In this document: piece by piece, positions 17,774 to 26,564 of the stretch
How the letters are laid out: each line of letters begins with the position of its first letter
Numbering within the stretch: position 1 is the first letter of the stretch
DNA from: Nemertoderma westbladi
Taxonomy: Eukaryota; Xenacoelomorpha; Nemertodermatida; Nemertodermatidae
Reading direction: 5' to 3'
DNA length: 33,511 nucleotides
NCBI GenBank assembly: GCA_032718475.1
Contig: JAUCBJ010004096.1
Coordinates: 1-33,511 of the forward strand
Made by a program: the position numbers and the translations under genes
The notes under the pieces: generated by a model
Database searches by the model: none
Told to the model about the DNA's origin: nothing
Seen by the model: only the letters and a program-made list of their open reading frames with translations

Positions 17774-19067
17774 TGTAGTTTTCGAGGAGGATGGTCTAAC
17801 TTTTGTAGACGACGCCTCCACCGACCACAAACCCATGCCCAGCTACCAGTCCATAACCATAGCGAGAGGAGAAGCTGGGTCGTTGGACGCTTTGTGGGAA
17901 CCGGTAGAGACCAGCTATGCGACGGCTCAAGCTGCATGGAGACATACTCTTGAATCCATCCGCAGTTACGGCGTCATGATATATGACAACGAGGGTAGCG
18001 TACCAGACTGGGAACTCGGCTCGGCCCGTTTGATACACGTTCGAGGCCTTACGGGAGCCACCCACGTCTTCACGCGTACATGTAAGGGTACTGACTGTGT
18101 ATTCCCTACCCTCACTCCCCCTCAGCGACGCGCTAAGCATCAACAATTCGTAAATGCTGAGGCTTACGTGCGGAGTACCAACTGCCATCCGGCCATGGGA
18201 ATTGACGCCGCGTTACTTCCGAGACCTGTCTTGGACATATTATTGGACGAATCAATATATAAAATGGGATCTGCCATTTATAGCGACCTGCAGGAGGACT
18301 TTCCCATAGTTATGGATATACCGTATCCCTTTGTCGATACACAGGTCGTCCTCCCTTGGGCTCAATCCCGCGGTTTCTTCTGCATTACATATCGCCATAA
18401 TAATACAGACCACTTCAGTCAAGTTAAACGCACGTCATCCGGCCATATTGCGTTCCAGGAATATGGCTGGAACTTTAAGGAAGGTGATCAGAATGCTTAT
18501 CATGATATATACGGAGAATCTTACTCCTCGTATTATTTTCACAGTCCATTAACCGCCCCTGGAGCAGTATACAGCTTCATGAGCGTACCTCTACGTCCCT
18601 CGCTAGCCATGTACTTGTTATATGAGAACTCTGCTCTGTCAGGATGGCTAGCCGATACCTGCAGTTGGATCCTACGAACACACCCGCTATTACTTGGAAC
18701 ACAACTTGCTAAGGTTGACGGGTCTGGTAAGTTTATTGCCTTTGAATGCTTTCGGCGGTTCTTGAAACCGTTCGCCAACATTGATAGCCAGTTCCGTGAT
18801 AAATCTGCATTAACACATAGGGAACAACGTCGCTCTGCAGCGGACGAATTGGCGACCCGTGGATTCGCCATATTTAAGGAAGTTTGTACCTCGAACCTCC
18901 ATCGGACCATTTTGGAACGGCCAATCGTATCCCCTGGGTTCTCCGTAACCGAAGTCCAAACCATAGCGCCGGACCCCACGGGAAATCTCGAGAAACCTAC
19001 TCGTTTGGAGGCCTCCCCTATCGTAGACACCCCAACGCCAGTCGTAGATGATGATACCAAACTATGA
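17721..19067 (+). CDS. Unknown ORF C, capsid-like candidate, up to the TGA
   Basis: The longest frame of the locus, open from 17673 with its first ATG at 17721 (448 codons to TGA). The protein is mixed alpha/beta in look, with aromatic-rich stretches such as 'QEYGWNFKEGDQNAY' and 'AMYLLYENSALSGWLADT', no signal peptide or membrane span, and a Pro/Thr/Asp-rich linker at its end (residues about 410-448). No homologue is recognised. The TGA at 19065-19067 is followed in the same frame by 240 more sense codons carrying a zinc knuckle. Folded domain, then Pro-rich linker, then zinc knuckle is the usual order in retroelement Gag proteins. The role as capsid is inference. Confidence 0.65.
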   Translation: MNLAIFMDHRRWIHWNLDVVFEEDGLTFVDDASTDHKPMPSYQSITIARGEAGSLDALWEPVETSYATAQAAWRHTLESIRSYGVMIYDNEGSVPDWELGSARLIHVRGLTGATHVFTRTCKGTDCVFPTLTPPQRRAKHQQFVNAEAYVRSTNCHPAMGIDAALLPRPVLDILLDESIYKMGSAIYSDLQEDFPIVMDIPYPFVDTQVVLPWAQSRGFFCITYRHNNTDHFSQVKRTSSGHIAFQEYGWNFKEGDQNAYHDIYGESYSSYYFHSPLTAPGAVYSFMSVPLRPSLAMYLLYENSALSGWLADTCSWILRTHPLLLGTQLAKVDGSGKFIAFECFRRFLKPFANIDSQFRDKSALTHREQRRSAADELATRGFAIFKEVCTSNLHRTILERPIVSPGFSVTEVQTIAPDPTGNLEKPTRLEASPIVDTPTPVVDDDTKL

Positions 19068-19790
19068 GAATGGTATTGTGGTGTTGAAAAACTGACGATC
19101 CGTAAATACCGAAACTCCGTTATCCCTAAGCGAAGCAGATGCCGACATTGCGGTCTAAGGACACATAGAACTCCGACCCAGCCCGGAGCTCTGTGTGAGT
19201 ATCATACGGGATACGCCGACATTAACATATATTTCCCATATTGCCGAGACAGCGGTGACCACACATTTTTTACTTGTACCGTCTTCGTCACCCAATGTGA
19301 GCGGTGCCATTTCAAAGGACACGCCGGCCCAGACTGCCCCTTCAATGTCGATATCAACCGCGATGATGAAACAGATATCAATAAATATATTCGAGCCTGG
19401 GAGAGCTTCGCTGATTTGAACTCTGTATCATCATTGCGACACGGAACGACGAAAGTTCAGTTCGGCATATACGCGGTAAATCCATTCGCGCACGCACGCG
19501 AGGAACAGCGCGCTTGGTTGCCCAGTTATGAAATGCTTAACCGGATAGCTGCCTGTACTAACACTCGGCTTGTGCGCGCATTCCTCCGTACCCTCAATCC
19601 TGGGCGAGCGGAAAGCTACAACATAATCAGCTTCATAAAGAATGCCGAAGGATACGGCCCGGTGTTCTTAAAAGGCCACCCGGAGCTCTTAAAATGTTAC
19701 CGTGTTCCGGTTGAACATGCTCACCGTGAACGCGCAATCCTTAAGGTTTGGGTGGCGTCGCCACCCAAACCGTCTCAATCGTACCTGTAG
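19068..19790 (+). CDS. In-frame continuation of ORF C: Cys/His-rich, CCHC zinc knuckle
   Basis: Immediately after the TGA the same frame stays open for 240 codons. Counting from the ATG at 17721, a Cys/His-rich region runs from residue 474 to 539: CRHC (474-477), H482, C492, H495, C508, H514, C519, and then an exact CX2CX4HX4C knuckle, CERCHFKGHAGPDC (526-539; nucleotides 19296-19337). CCHC knuckles bind single-stranded nucleic acid in Gag and related proteins. No ATG occurs in this frame until the 'SYEML' segment (about 19528), downstream of the knuckle, so the finger can be made only by reading through the TGA, by splicing, or in an intact relative. A further 150 residues follow with no recognised domain. 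Confidence 0.65.
   Translation, partial: EWYCGVEKLTIRKYRNSVIPKRSRCRHCGLRTHRTPTQPGALCEYHTGYADINIYFPYCRDSGDHTFFTCTVFVTQCERCHFKGHAGPDCPFNVDINRDDETDINKYIRAWESFADLNSVSSLRHGTTKVQFGIYAVNPFAHAREEQRAWLPSYEMLNRIAACTNTRLVRAFLRTLNPGRAESYNIISFIKNAEGYGPVFLKGHPELLKCYRVPVEHAHRERAILKVWVASPPKPSQSYL
19745..19771. repeat. Perfect 12-bp hairpin at the ORF C/ORF D overlap
   Basis: GGTTTGGGTGGC (19745-19756), loop GTC, then the exact complement GCCACCCAAACC (19760-19771). It lies at the very first codons of ORF D. No canonical X XXY YYZ slippery heptamer precedes it. Confidence 0.9.
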
Positions 19791-20140
19791 TTGGTGCCGA
19801 TATCCCAAAGCGACCGGATCCTCCAACATTACTGAGGATATCCGAACCAGAACCCTCGCCTGGTACATCTATCAGAACCGATAACGCCGATACCTTATCG
19901 TCCGATATTGTCGACATACATCCGGCTCCCGACGAAACTCTCATGGAAGTCGTCCTCGACTCCATCCATCCTCCAGCCGACACTCAAACGCATATACATA
20001 GTCATATAAAACGAAGAAAACGACCATTTATGAAAGGGACCAAAAAAAAAAAAATAGGCCTACCCTACTGCCCTACACTAAGAAGAAGTAGGCATAACTT
20101 CAAACTAGGAATAAGCCTATTCGATATTGGACTCGTGTAG
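19745..20140 (+). CDS. Unknown ORF D: Pro/Thr-rich then highly basic tail
   Basis: The frame opens at 19745 directly after an in-frame TAA and overlaps the end of ORF C in the -1 frame. Its first ATG is only at about 19943, so it was probably translated as part of a longer product. The first two thirds are Pro/Thr/Asp-rich and disordered in look; then comes 'HIKRRKRPFMKGTKKKK', a strong basic cluster like a nuclear-localisation or nucleic-acid-binding tail. The Lys run is encoded by a 13-A tract (20042-20054). It ends at a TAG at 20138. The shared composition suggests it is the C-terminus of the same polyprotein; alternatively it is noncoding and only open by chance. Confidence 0.4.
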   Translation, partial: GLGGVATQTVSIVPVVGADIPKRPDPPTLLRISEPEPSPGTSIRTDNADTLSSDIVDIHPAPDETLMEVVLDSIHPPADTQTHIHSHIKRRKRPFMKGTKKKKIGLPYCPTLRRSRHNFKLGISLFDIGLV

Positions 20141-21245
20141 CTTGTCCGAGCTGATAAAATTACCGACAGTCCTACTTGCATGCCTCTGTAACTGTGTAAA
20201 TGCGAGCAATAATTAAAATTTTATATTACCATACTGTACTTACGAACTACTGAACTACGATGTAACAACATTGATTTTAAGACTGCAATACTGGTACCAG
20301 TACCTTTGTTTTATGCCTGTATGCCGGCCTTCAAACTGTTTGTAAAATATTTAGGACTGTCAGACTTTATTTGACTTGGTCTTGTAGTTGTAGATTTGTA
20401 TCTCAATATGCAGATATGTACCGGTACCGTACCAGCAGGAGCAGTAGCAGTATTTGTATGTCCATTACTGCAGCAGCCTACGGGTGTACTCGTACTGACA
20501 ACTGATACCTGCAAACTGGTCAGCCGGTACGAACTACAGAACTGCATTGATAATCTAGTAATTGCTTGTTTGTTTTATATTCATATAGGCCTATTCGTCC
20601 ATTGCTTGTACTTACTGCATTGTACACGTTTGTGGGGCCTTCGCGCAGCATGAGGCTCAGTTATGAGATACAAATTGAAATTGAGCGATTATATCAGCGA
20701 TGCCAAGAAATTCGCGTTCAAACATTTACCAGACAGACAGATGGACATGCCCCATTTCACTTGCCCTATATGAACTGCATTCTAAGGCTCGCTGACTGTG
20801 TCTCGCCCCACATTCAGACATTGATAATAATTGTGTAGTAGTCCTATCGGTTATTTTAGGGAACGGTTTTGATGCAGCTCCACAAGCCCCAAAATCTATG
20901 TAACGCTAGTGTTACTGTATAATATGTGTTGTGTACAGCAATATAGCTATTCAGATACACGGCTAGCCCCACTACTTATTCGTGCTGGTAAATCTGATAT
21001 TTGTATTTAGTCTGCCTATTTCTCCTATTGGTCGGCTCAGAAAGTCTGCACTCAGCTTACAGATAGCGAGTAGTGTTGCTTTCTTGTTTGTGGGTCCTCA
21101 TTGGCTACTACTACCAGTGGCCGTCCTTCTGTGACAATTGTATTTATAGTTTAGATTTAGTTCATTTTGTAGGCGTAACCTTCATATTATTACCCTCAAA
21201 CCCCGTAAATAGACCTCATAAGATCTAAGAGGTCTAGACTATTAC
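20141..21245. other. Noncoding stretch, with an LTR-like terminus at 20798-20812
   Basis: No gene seen. GGTACC-rich short palindromes lie at 20290-20440. At 20798-20812 the minus strand reads TGTGGGGCGAGACAC followed by AGTCAGCGAGCC, matching the start of the BEL LTR-like DNA at 11787; similarity fades after about 40 bases. It could be the end of a related LTR in antisense orientation. Confidence 0.45.
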
Positions 21246-21302
21246 CTTACTTTCACTTACTTTCACTTACTTTCACTTACTTTTCACTTACTTTCACTTA
21301 CT
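21246..21302. repeat. Tandem tail repeats (ACTTTCACTT units) at the LINE 3' end
   Basis: About five copies of 'acttactttc'. On the LINE's coding strand this is the kind of short tandem tail found at the 3' end of CR1/L2 elements. Confidence 0.75.
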
Positions 21303-21966
21303 TACCCTTTTACATGCTTATCTTACATACTTACATAGTTAACATTGATTTATTGTTATTATTGCTGTTATTATCGTTGTTGCTCATTATGTATTAACAT
21401 TGTTTAAAGGAAACATCTCGTTTTATTTACCACCATAATAGGTGAGTTGCTAACTTCGAGTATTGCCCTACAGGCGACAACGGTTCAAACGTATTGAGTG
21501 TGTATGACATCCAACACTGTAATATTATTTACCAACACGAACACAAGCATTCATAACAAATATATTTAAGATCAATGTATAGCAATATCGATTCAATAGT
21601 ACGAGTAATAAGTATACTTACCCTATACCTAGACCTTTCACAAATGTTTCATTATTAATTCATAATAAGTCATAATTACGAATACTTGCATACAACGTAG
21701 TGAAACGGAACTGTCTACACGTATATTACAACATATCCCCCTCCCTAAGTTCAGTTTACAGCCATAAATATCTACTGTACTTTACGTCCCATCTATTGTA
21801 TCAAAGTAACGATCCGTTGTATAAGTGCTCCCACGGATTCGTGGGTACACCGAGGCAATTAGTACTTTACGACTGACTAGGTCTAGTGGGGTGTTTGAAC
21901 TTCGAAATTGGGTTACGCGATCGAACTTTATATTACCATTGAGAACTGTAAAATTAATCTTGACTT

Positions 21967-22893
21967 AAATGCCTCGACATCGGGTGTTGTAATGATGAAA
22001 TTCAGATGATTTAGAAAATAGAGTCGATAAAGGGTGATTTGTATTTGATAAAGCATCAAAAAGTAGTTGGCCTAAGTGAAATTTAAATAGAGATTCAAGG
22101 GGGAGAATATTTAATGATCTGTAAATAGGGATAGAGGATGCTTGGTAGTGGCTAAAAGTTATGCAGCGAATTATTTTATTAATTTTTATTCTAAGCGGGC
22201 GTATTGTCGTTGTATGTGTGGAACCCCATAGAGTATGTATAGAGTATGTACTGTAATATACGGATGTACGAGACAGAAGTAGAGTGTGCGAAGAATTTCA
22301 AGGGGAAATATGTGCCTTAATTTATAAAAAATGCCTGATGTTTTGCCAATTTTAGCGAGGATATAATTAATATGTGATTTCCAATTTAGTTTTCGGTCCA
22401 TCAATACACCTAGAAATTTCGCACACTCCACCTGTTTAATATTATTGTTTTTTATTTTTATTTTCGGTAAGCAGTCGTGCCGTTGATTACTAGATATGAA
22501 ATATTCTGTTTTAGTTAGGTTTAGTGATAAGCTGTTGTCGACTAGCCAATCAGAGATCTTGTCTAGCTCGTAGTTAGCAGTAGTAATTAGTAGTTCAAGA
22601 TCTTTGTGGCTATGAAGAAGGGTTGTGTCATCAGCGAAGAGGGTGGTCAGAAGGTTAGAAGCATTAGGTAGATCATTAATATATAGTAAGAAGAGTAGTG
22701 GTGATAATACCGAACGTTGGGGAGTGCCACAACTCAGATGCAAAGGCGGTGAAAGACAGTTATTTAGAGAAACAGATTGTGACCGGTTTGATAGAAAGCT
22801 TTGAAATAAATTTTTTGGTGTTCCGCGGATTCCATATGTATCTAATTTTTTTAATAAAATGTTGTGATCTAATGTATCGAATGCTTTTTTCAA
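21967..22893 (-). pseudogene. LINE ORF2, reverse transcriptase palm and C-terminus
   Basis: Begins with 'KKAFDTLDHNILLKKLDTYG' (motif A region), then a QG-type box altered to 'GTPQRSVLSPLLF', 'LLTTLFADDTTLLH' (catalytic FADD), 'LSLNLTKTEYF' and 'CAKFLGVLMDRKLNW'. The frame shown stops at 22186, but the characteristic C-terminal sequence ('LNILPLESLFKF', then 'HHYNTRCRG') continues in another frame down to about 21967. This enzyme copies LINE RNA at a nicked target. The upstream part of the reverse transcriptase is in the segment 23013-23588. Confidence 0.9.
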
Positions 22894-23012
22894 GTCGATA
22901 TAGATAGCACAGGCTGAGTTTTTAGAGTCCAGTATAGATCGAATTTTTTCAGTAACCGTTAATATGGCATATGATGTTGATATTTTTTTCCTGAAGCCGA
23001 ACTGTCGTGATG

Positions 23013-23588
23013 TTAAAATTGAAAAGCGTTCGAGGTAGTTTTGAAGTTGGGAATATATAATTTGTTCATAAATTTTGCTAAATACCGGTAAGAGAGAAAT
23101 TGGGCGATAGTTATTTGGATCGAGTGGATCACCCCCCTTATACAGTAGTTTGGTATTATTTTAGCATATTTTAGGCAATCAGGAAAGTTTCCAATAGTAA
23201 TAGATAGATTGATTAAGTAAGTAAGGTGGTGGGCAAGTGGTTCAGCAATGGTTCTTAGAAGTTTAGAAGGAAAGTTATCATTAGTAGCGGAGTTTGTATT
23301 TAATTGTAGTATCAAGTAGTGGATTTCCGGGACAGTAGTGGGTACTAGAGAGAATGATTTAGAATTATAGCTACGGATGTGTCGGGTAGGTGATCGTACT
23401 GGGCGGGGCATAGAACGTTCTAATTTTGAGCCTATAGAACTGAAATGCTTATTTGATGTGGAGGCAATTTTAATAGGGTCATTTGTTGTTTTGATGCCGT
23501 CGCTCGTAATAAAATTCATCTTAGTTGGCATTGCCGATTTTTTGGATCTATGTAGAACAGAATTAATAACAGCCCAGGTTTTGCGCAT
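23013..23588 (-). pseudogene. LINE ORF2, linker and reverse transcriptase fingers
   Basis: Contains 'RKTWAVINSVLHRS', the segment between endonuclease and reverse transcriptase, then 'NDNFPSKLLRTIAEPLAHHLTYLINLSI' and 'FPDCLKYAKIIP' of the RT fingers. After 'KIIP' a frameshift occurs near 23150; the expected continuation (a K-x-GDP-x-x-NNYRPIS-type stretch) is visible in the neighbouring frame. It is the same protein as the flanking segments. Confidence 0.85.
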
Positions 23589-23616
23589 GTTTCCTCTGTT
23601 TTTATTAAATTGTGAC

Positions 23617-23904
23617 TCAATAGTACGATTTTTCTGCAGCTTTTAATATTGTATTAAGACCGTTTTTATATTTTTTGTAATTTGATCCGTTATATGCTGT
23701 TGGAATTTTTAAAAATTTGGAGAAAAGTCTGTTCTTTTTTTTAATACATTTTAATAAGGCTTGAGTTATCCATGGTTTGTGTGTAATCTTCCTTTTCGGT
23801 ATAAATTTTTTTGGTAGGTGTTTATTACATATTTTTTCAAAATATTGGTAAAAGTGTTCGAATTTTGATTCATTTGGAACATCTTGCGATCTGTATGAGC
23901 TCAT
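23617..23904 (-). pseudogene. LINE ORF2, linker segment after the endonuclease
   Basis: The stretch 'FEHFYQYFEKICNKHLPKK' followed by 'KPWITQALLKCIKKKNRLF' is the conserved linker of CR1/L2 ORF2 proteins between the endonuclease and the reverse transcriptase. It is frameshifted against both neighbours near 23610 and 23950. Confidence 0.85.
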
Positions 23905-23983
23905 TGGAACCGATTGGAAGTCAAATAAAAAGTCTGTTGCCTTAAATTTTGAGCAGTCATAGGTTGTTATTTTTTTGGGTTGT

Positions 23984-24694
23984 TCAAAAAATGCTGAGAA
24001 CTCCTGAAAAATTGCTAAATGCTAAATGGTCCGTTGTGCCATACTCAGATAAAAAGACTCCAGAGCTGTTTATGCATGTCGAAATATTTGTAATTATATG
24101 ATCCAGGGTAGAGTTTGCTCCAAAGACTATACGTGTAGGTTGTTTTATAAGCTGAGTAAATCCGTAAGAGGATATTGTCTTAAGATATTGGGAACTTTCT
24201 TTGGTTATTTTGTTAAGGTTTACGTTAAAATCGCCAGCAAGTACAATATCTACATTTAGATTAGAGATGGATAACAAAAGTTTATCGAAAATTTCATGGA
24301 ATGTATTAACATTAACAGATGGTGGTCTGTAGATTATACCTACTAAGAGATTTTTATTGCTATTTGTTTTAATTTGAATCCACTTGTTTTCAATTCCGTC
24401 GACTTTTAATTCAGGTTTTTCCAGAAAATTTATGTTGTCTTTGATGTAGTAGCCTACGCCCCACCCAGTACCAGTCTTTCTTCCGCTTGGCCGGGCTGAA
24501 AGGAAGGGACCGGCATATCCTTCTATTTGTAGTTTACTTAAGTCTTCATTCTCACCTACGAGAGTTTCTGAAAAAGTTAGCATATCGAAATCATGTTCTA
24601 ATGAACTTAAGATATCGGTAGTTGGTGATAGATTTCGGTTTAAACTCCTACAGTTGAGGTGGAAAATAGAAAAGTTAGGTTTAGAATTTATCAA
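23984..24694 (-). pseudogene. LINE ORF2, AP-type endonuclease
   Basis: Encodes an apurinic/apyrimidinic-like endonuclease domain, which nicks genomic DNA to prime reverse transcription. Motifs in order: 'SIFHLNCRSLNRN' (Asn of motif I), 'LTFSETLV' (catalytic Glu), 'GVGYYIKD', 'LLVGIIYRPPS', 'DIVLAGDFNVNL' (Asp/Asn), 'STLDHIITN', 'GTTDHLAF' (Asp-His). The catalytic set appears intact. The frame is shifted at the C-terminal end. The 5' part of ORF2 continues upstream to the PHD-like finger. Confidence 0.92.
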
Positions 24695-24774
24695 CTGAAT
24701 TTCATCATTGAACCCGTCGTCAATATAGTATTCGCTATACCTGGCGGTGTTTAAGATATGTATATCAGGGTCTA

Positions 24775-25110
24775 TTAACTAAATTTTGGGTTGGTAATGT
24801 CGCTGTTAAAATCGGAAATAATTGTCGAGGATTCAAATATATCGTCGTCGTCTGAAGAAATAGTTGTAAAAGGGAAAATATCATAATAACAATGCATACA
24901 ATAATGACCAGAAAAAGATTTGGATCCATATAATTCATTGAGTTCAGCAATAGTCAAGTGAGAACCGCATGGTAGGTGGAACCAATTTCTACATAAAATA
25001 CAGTGAATGGGAATATCAGAAGGGACAAACTGTGAGTAGCAAAATGTGCATGAGGAATAGGGGGAAGGGGGAGGGGTTTGGGACAGGATTCTTGTAATTG
25101 GGATAGACAT
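24775..25110 (-). pseudogene. LINE ORF2 N-terminus, PHD-like zinc finger
   Basis: Spaced Cys/His pairs: 'CTFCYSQF', 'IHCILCRNWFHLPC', 'GHYCMHC'. This C-x2-C..C-x2-C-x4-H-x2-C..C-x2-C layout resembles the PHD-like finger found at the start of many CR1/L2 proteins. An acidic Ser/Asp-rich linker follows, and the endonuclease begins at 24694 after a frameshift. The ATG at 25110 is a plausible ORF2 start. Confidence 0.75.
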
Positions 25111-25369
25111 GACAGTTTAATTTATCTCGTACTGGAACGGACCATACATTACATATATATAGATAATATATCTGTACTTCAATACTCAATTAAAAATAAG
25201 ATTTCTTAGAATGGCAGATATTTTACAGTTGTTCTAAATTTGATTTCCTTAGTAATATCCCTCACTTGGTTCATCATTATTAAAATTCCTGACTCAGATC
25301 TTCTTTCTTAATTAAATTATTTAATTAATTAATTCGTTAATATAAAAATACCGTGCGTCCGTTAACAGC

Positions 25370-26263
25370 TTGCTTCCTTCATGGAAGTTTGTCGGACTCG
25401 AGCGACTCGAAGGAGTTACTGATTTGAATAGGTTTACCGGAGACGCGACTGCTCGATGCATCGCGTGGATGGAGAGATCGATCAACGGATGCCTTCGCGA
25501 CAGCCGGTAGATCAGAATCGGTGACCAGACGGGAATATTGGTCGTCGGTTTGTATGGGTGGGGAAGAAACTGTTGGGCAGAGAACCGCGTCGATATCTTG
25601 GATTGTTGTTACTCGGATCGGTTTATTGTTTTGAGAAACGCGAATGGTAACAACACCGGAATATGAATAGGCAGCGACCCAGCGTGTAGGCGCCTCGACC
25701 GCTTTAGTTTCAACGCGTGATGTAGGATAGCCATTCGGCGAGGTGTTAGGTGATCTGTTGCGTAGATGCCAGTACCTTCCAGTAATTTACGGTTTCCGAA
25801 AACGACCCAGCGTGATGAATGGCCATAAAATCGGACGATAATAGGACGGGACTTTGTCTTACCTTCTTTAGCTATTGAGTTGATACCGGTAGGTGACTTT
25901 CCAAGATGGTGAAAAATGTCAACGGAGTTAATTAAAGTTAATACCTAGGGTGGAGAGAACATCTTGGAGAGATTTCCGATTGTCATCTTTGCTACCTTCG
26001 GCAATTCCATGAAGCAGAACCGAGTGCCGTCGCTCGTATTGGTCGAGTTCATCGATATGTAGCTCTTGTGTTGCAATATTGTCTTTTAGAGCTAGGTTCT
26101 CTCTTTTTAATGTTTCGTTTTCCTTGAGGATAACTGGGATGAGTTCTAGTTGGGTCTTTATGAGCTTAATGTCTCCATCCAAATATTCGAACTTAACTTC
26201 AATAAGGTCATTAAGCTTTTGTATAGTGGCAGCCCAGTTCTCTTTGTCAGCCTTGCGTGCCAT
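25370..26263 (-). pseudogene. LINE ORF1, coiled-coil RNA-binding protein
   Basis: From the ATG at 26263 it encodes 'ARKADKENWAATIQKLN', then a leucine/glutamate-rich coiled coil, then 'ELDQYERRHSVLLHGIAEG', the junction into the RRM-like region of L1/CR1-type ORF1 proteins. The open frame stops at 25928. The next part ('RPIIVRFYGHSSRWVVFGNR', then 'LLEGTGIYATDHLTPRRM') is readable in a shifted frame around 25720-25850, and a C-terminal piece with 'YSYSGVVTIRV' lies near 25650. ORF1 proteins coat LINE RNA. The reading frame is broken at least twice. Confidence 0.8.
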
Positions 26264-26564
26264 TGCGGAACAGGCAGATAGAGGGTATTGATTGCAGGAT
26301 TGAGTATTTAAGTTCAGTATTTATTTGCAAGTATTGGTCTGAGCCAGACTTAGGTAGGCAGCCAGCAGTAGCAGTACATTACAGCCATACTACTGTTATA
26401 CTATTAAAAAAAAAAAAAATTATTATTAAAAATGATTATGCACTGGCTGGTCCTCACGGCGAAAGCAATGTCCTGCAAAGCGGAGGCGGTTCCGTTCATG
26501 TTTCAAGCTACGGGAGAGTAATTGAACATATCTAATGTTTTGTAGAGTCAGATTGGAGATGTGT

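Larger units (their letters stand above)
21246..26300 (-). mobile_element. CR1/L2-type LINE, nearly full length, degraded
   Basis: Read on the minus strand it has ORF1 (coiled coil and RNA-binding region), ORF2 (PHD-like finger, AP endonuclease, reverse transcriptase), a 3' UTR with the hairpin-like 'gcctgtagggcaatac' block near 21450-21475, and a tandem tail of (AAGTGAAAGT)-type units at 21246-21302. The order and motifs fit the CR1/L2 group. The 5' end is placed just beyond the ORF1 start. Several frameshifts make it inactive. Confidence 0.8.

Noticed and set aside
17737-19060. Minus-strand ORFs opposite the unknown locus (66, 130 and 173 codons)
   Set aside because: They are shadows of the plus-strand frame, with low-complexity Ser/Arg-rich translations and no domain.
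19730-19790. Canonical -1 programmed frameshift site between ORF C and ORF D
   Set aside because: No X XXY YYZ heptamer in the right phase exists before the hairpin, and the ORF D frame is closed by a TAA directly upstream, leaving no spacer.
11787-20812. A single 9-kb terminal-inverted-repeat transposon bounded by TGTGGGGCGAGACAC at both ends
   Set aside because: The inverted match is only about 15 bases plus weak similarity, no target duplication is visible, and the interior is a patchwork of unrelated elements.
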